From Anaerolineales bacterium UBA3071 (GTDB lineage: Bacteria > Chloroflexota > Anaerolineae > UBA3071), in the NCBI GenBank assembly GCA_002366755.1, contig DFBV01000217.1, forward strand, positions 1 to 5,527: DNA of 5,527 nt, written 5' to 3'. Made by a program: the position numbers and the translations under genes. The notes below the pieces were generated by a model. That model was not told where the DNA came from, ran no database searches, and saw nothing but the letters and a program-made list of their open reading frames with translations. Shown here piece after piece: positions 5,008 to 5,527 of the stretch; within the stretch, counting starts at the first letter, position 1; each line of letters begins with the position of its first letter.

Positions 5008-5527
5008 CCACACCCATGCGGCGGCAGTATTTGGCTCTCAAGAAGCAATACCCCGACGTCATTCTCTTCTTCCGCCTGGGCGACTTCTACGAGACATTTG
5101 ACGAGGATGCCAGGACCGTCGCCGAGGTCTGCGACATCGTGCTCACCTCCCGCCCCGTGGGCAAGAACCACCGTGTGCCCCTCGCTGGCGTCCCCCACCA
5201 CGCCGTCGACGGCTACATCGCCAAGCTCATCCGCGCCGGATACAAGGTCGCCATCGCCGAGCAGATGGGGTCAACGCCGGTAAGGGGGCTAGTGCCCCGC
5301 GATGTGCGGCGGGTGGTCACCCCCGGCACGCTGGTGGAGCCCGGCTTGTTGGAGGAGAGAAGCAATAACTACCTGGTGGCACTGGTGATGGAAGACCGGC
5401 GCGCTGGCCTGGCCTACGCCGACATCACCACAGGTGAGTTCGCCACCACGCAGTTTGATGGTGATGGTGTGCGGCAACGGGTTGCGGAAGAACTGGCGAG
5501 GCTTCAGCCGGCAGAGGTCGTTACACC
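5004..5527 (+). CDS. mutS: DNA mismatch repair protein MutS, N-terminal part (runs off right edge)
   Basis: The first 174 codons of mutS are present, including all of the mismatch-recognition domain I and the start of the connector domain. MutS finds base mismatches and small loops in DNA and recruits MutL. Clear landmarks are LFFRLGDFYETF with the Phe28-x-Glu30 wedge that stacks into the mismatch, then VPLAGVPHHAVDGYIAKLI, then KVAIAEQMG and the RRVVTPGTLVEP strand. The frame is open to the end; full MutS proteins are about 850-900 residues. The ATG at 5004 is chosen because MTTPMRRQYL matches the usual MutS opening; the ATG at 5016 would trim four residues. The start shares ATGA with the PIN gene stop, and only a weak GGAAG (4996-5000) lies close upstream, so translational coupling to the PIN gene is likely. 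No convincing independent promoter is seen just upstream. Confidence 0.95.
   Translation, partial: MTTPMRRQYLALKKQYPDVILFFRLGDFYETFDEDARTVAEVCDIVLTSRPVGKNHRVPLAGVPHHAVDGYIAKLIRAGYKVAIAEQMGSTPVRGLVPRDVRRVVTPGTLVEPGLLEERSNNYLVALVMEDRRAGLAYADITTGEFATTQFDGDGVRQRVAEELARLQPAEVVT

Overview
The window looks like chromosomal sequence from a GC-rich free-living bacterium, most probably a member of the Chloroflexota (Anaerolineae/Caldilineae type). This is an inference from the CHAT protein architecture, the MutS N-terminus, strong Shine-Dalgarno use and short ninemer intergenic repeats. It is not proven by any marker here. There is no rRNA, tRNA, CRISPR array, transposase or phage structural gene.

Layout. 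(1) 1-62, minus strand: the first 20 codons of a PadR-family transcriptional regulator that runs off the left edge. It has a near-consensus promoter (129-134 / 106-111) and an inverted repeat over its -10 box, suggesting autoregulation. (2) 63-422: a 360-base intergenic region. It holds the padR promoter and operator, a 49-base hairpin element that can fold two ways, and a good plus-strand promoter (302-331) with an 85-base leader. (3) 423-1796: a clostripain-like (peptidase C11) cysteine protease with intact His/Cys dyad. (4) 1798-1895: a phased ninemer repeat that inverts on itself and ends just before the next ribosome binding site. (5) 1909-3903: a 664-residue protein with a C-terminal CHAT caspase-like protease domain, again with intact His/Cys dyad. 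(6) 3931-3968: promoter and operator-like repeats. (7) 3993-4559 and 4546-5007: an overlapping gene pair encoding a helix-turn-helix protein and a PIN-domain ribonuclease, read as a toxin-antitoxin module. (8) 5004-5527: the start of mutS, sharing an ATGA with the PIN gene and running off the right edge.

How the genes may work together. The central pair encodes two clan CD cysteine proteases of different families in one apparent transcription unit. Elsewhere CHAT and caspase-like proteases act in tandem in prokaryotic immunity and regulated cell death, so the C11-CHAT pair is the best candidate here for a little-described system. One protease could activate the other by cutting the basic linker of the C11 enzyme. 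No dedicated sensor, pore-former or nucleotide-binding domain is visible beside them, so the trigger and output are unknown. The toxin-antitoxin module is a separate unit with its own promoter. Its tight overlap with mutS means mismatch-repair expression may be read, at least partly, from a toxin-antitoxin promoter.
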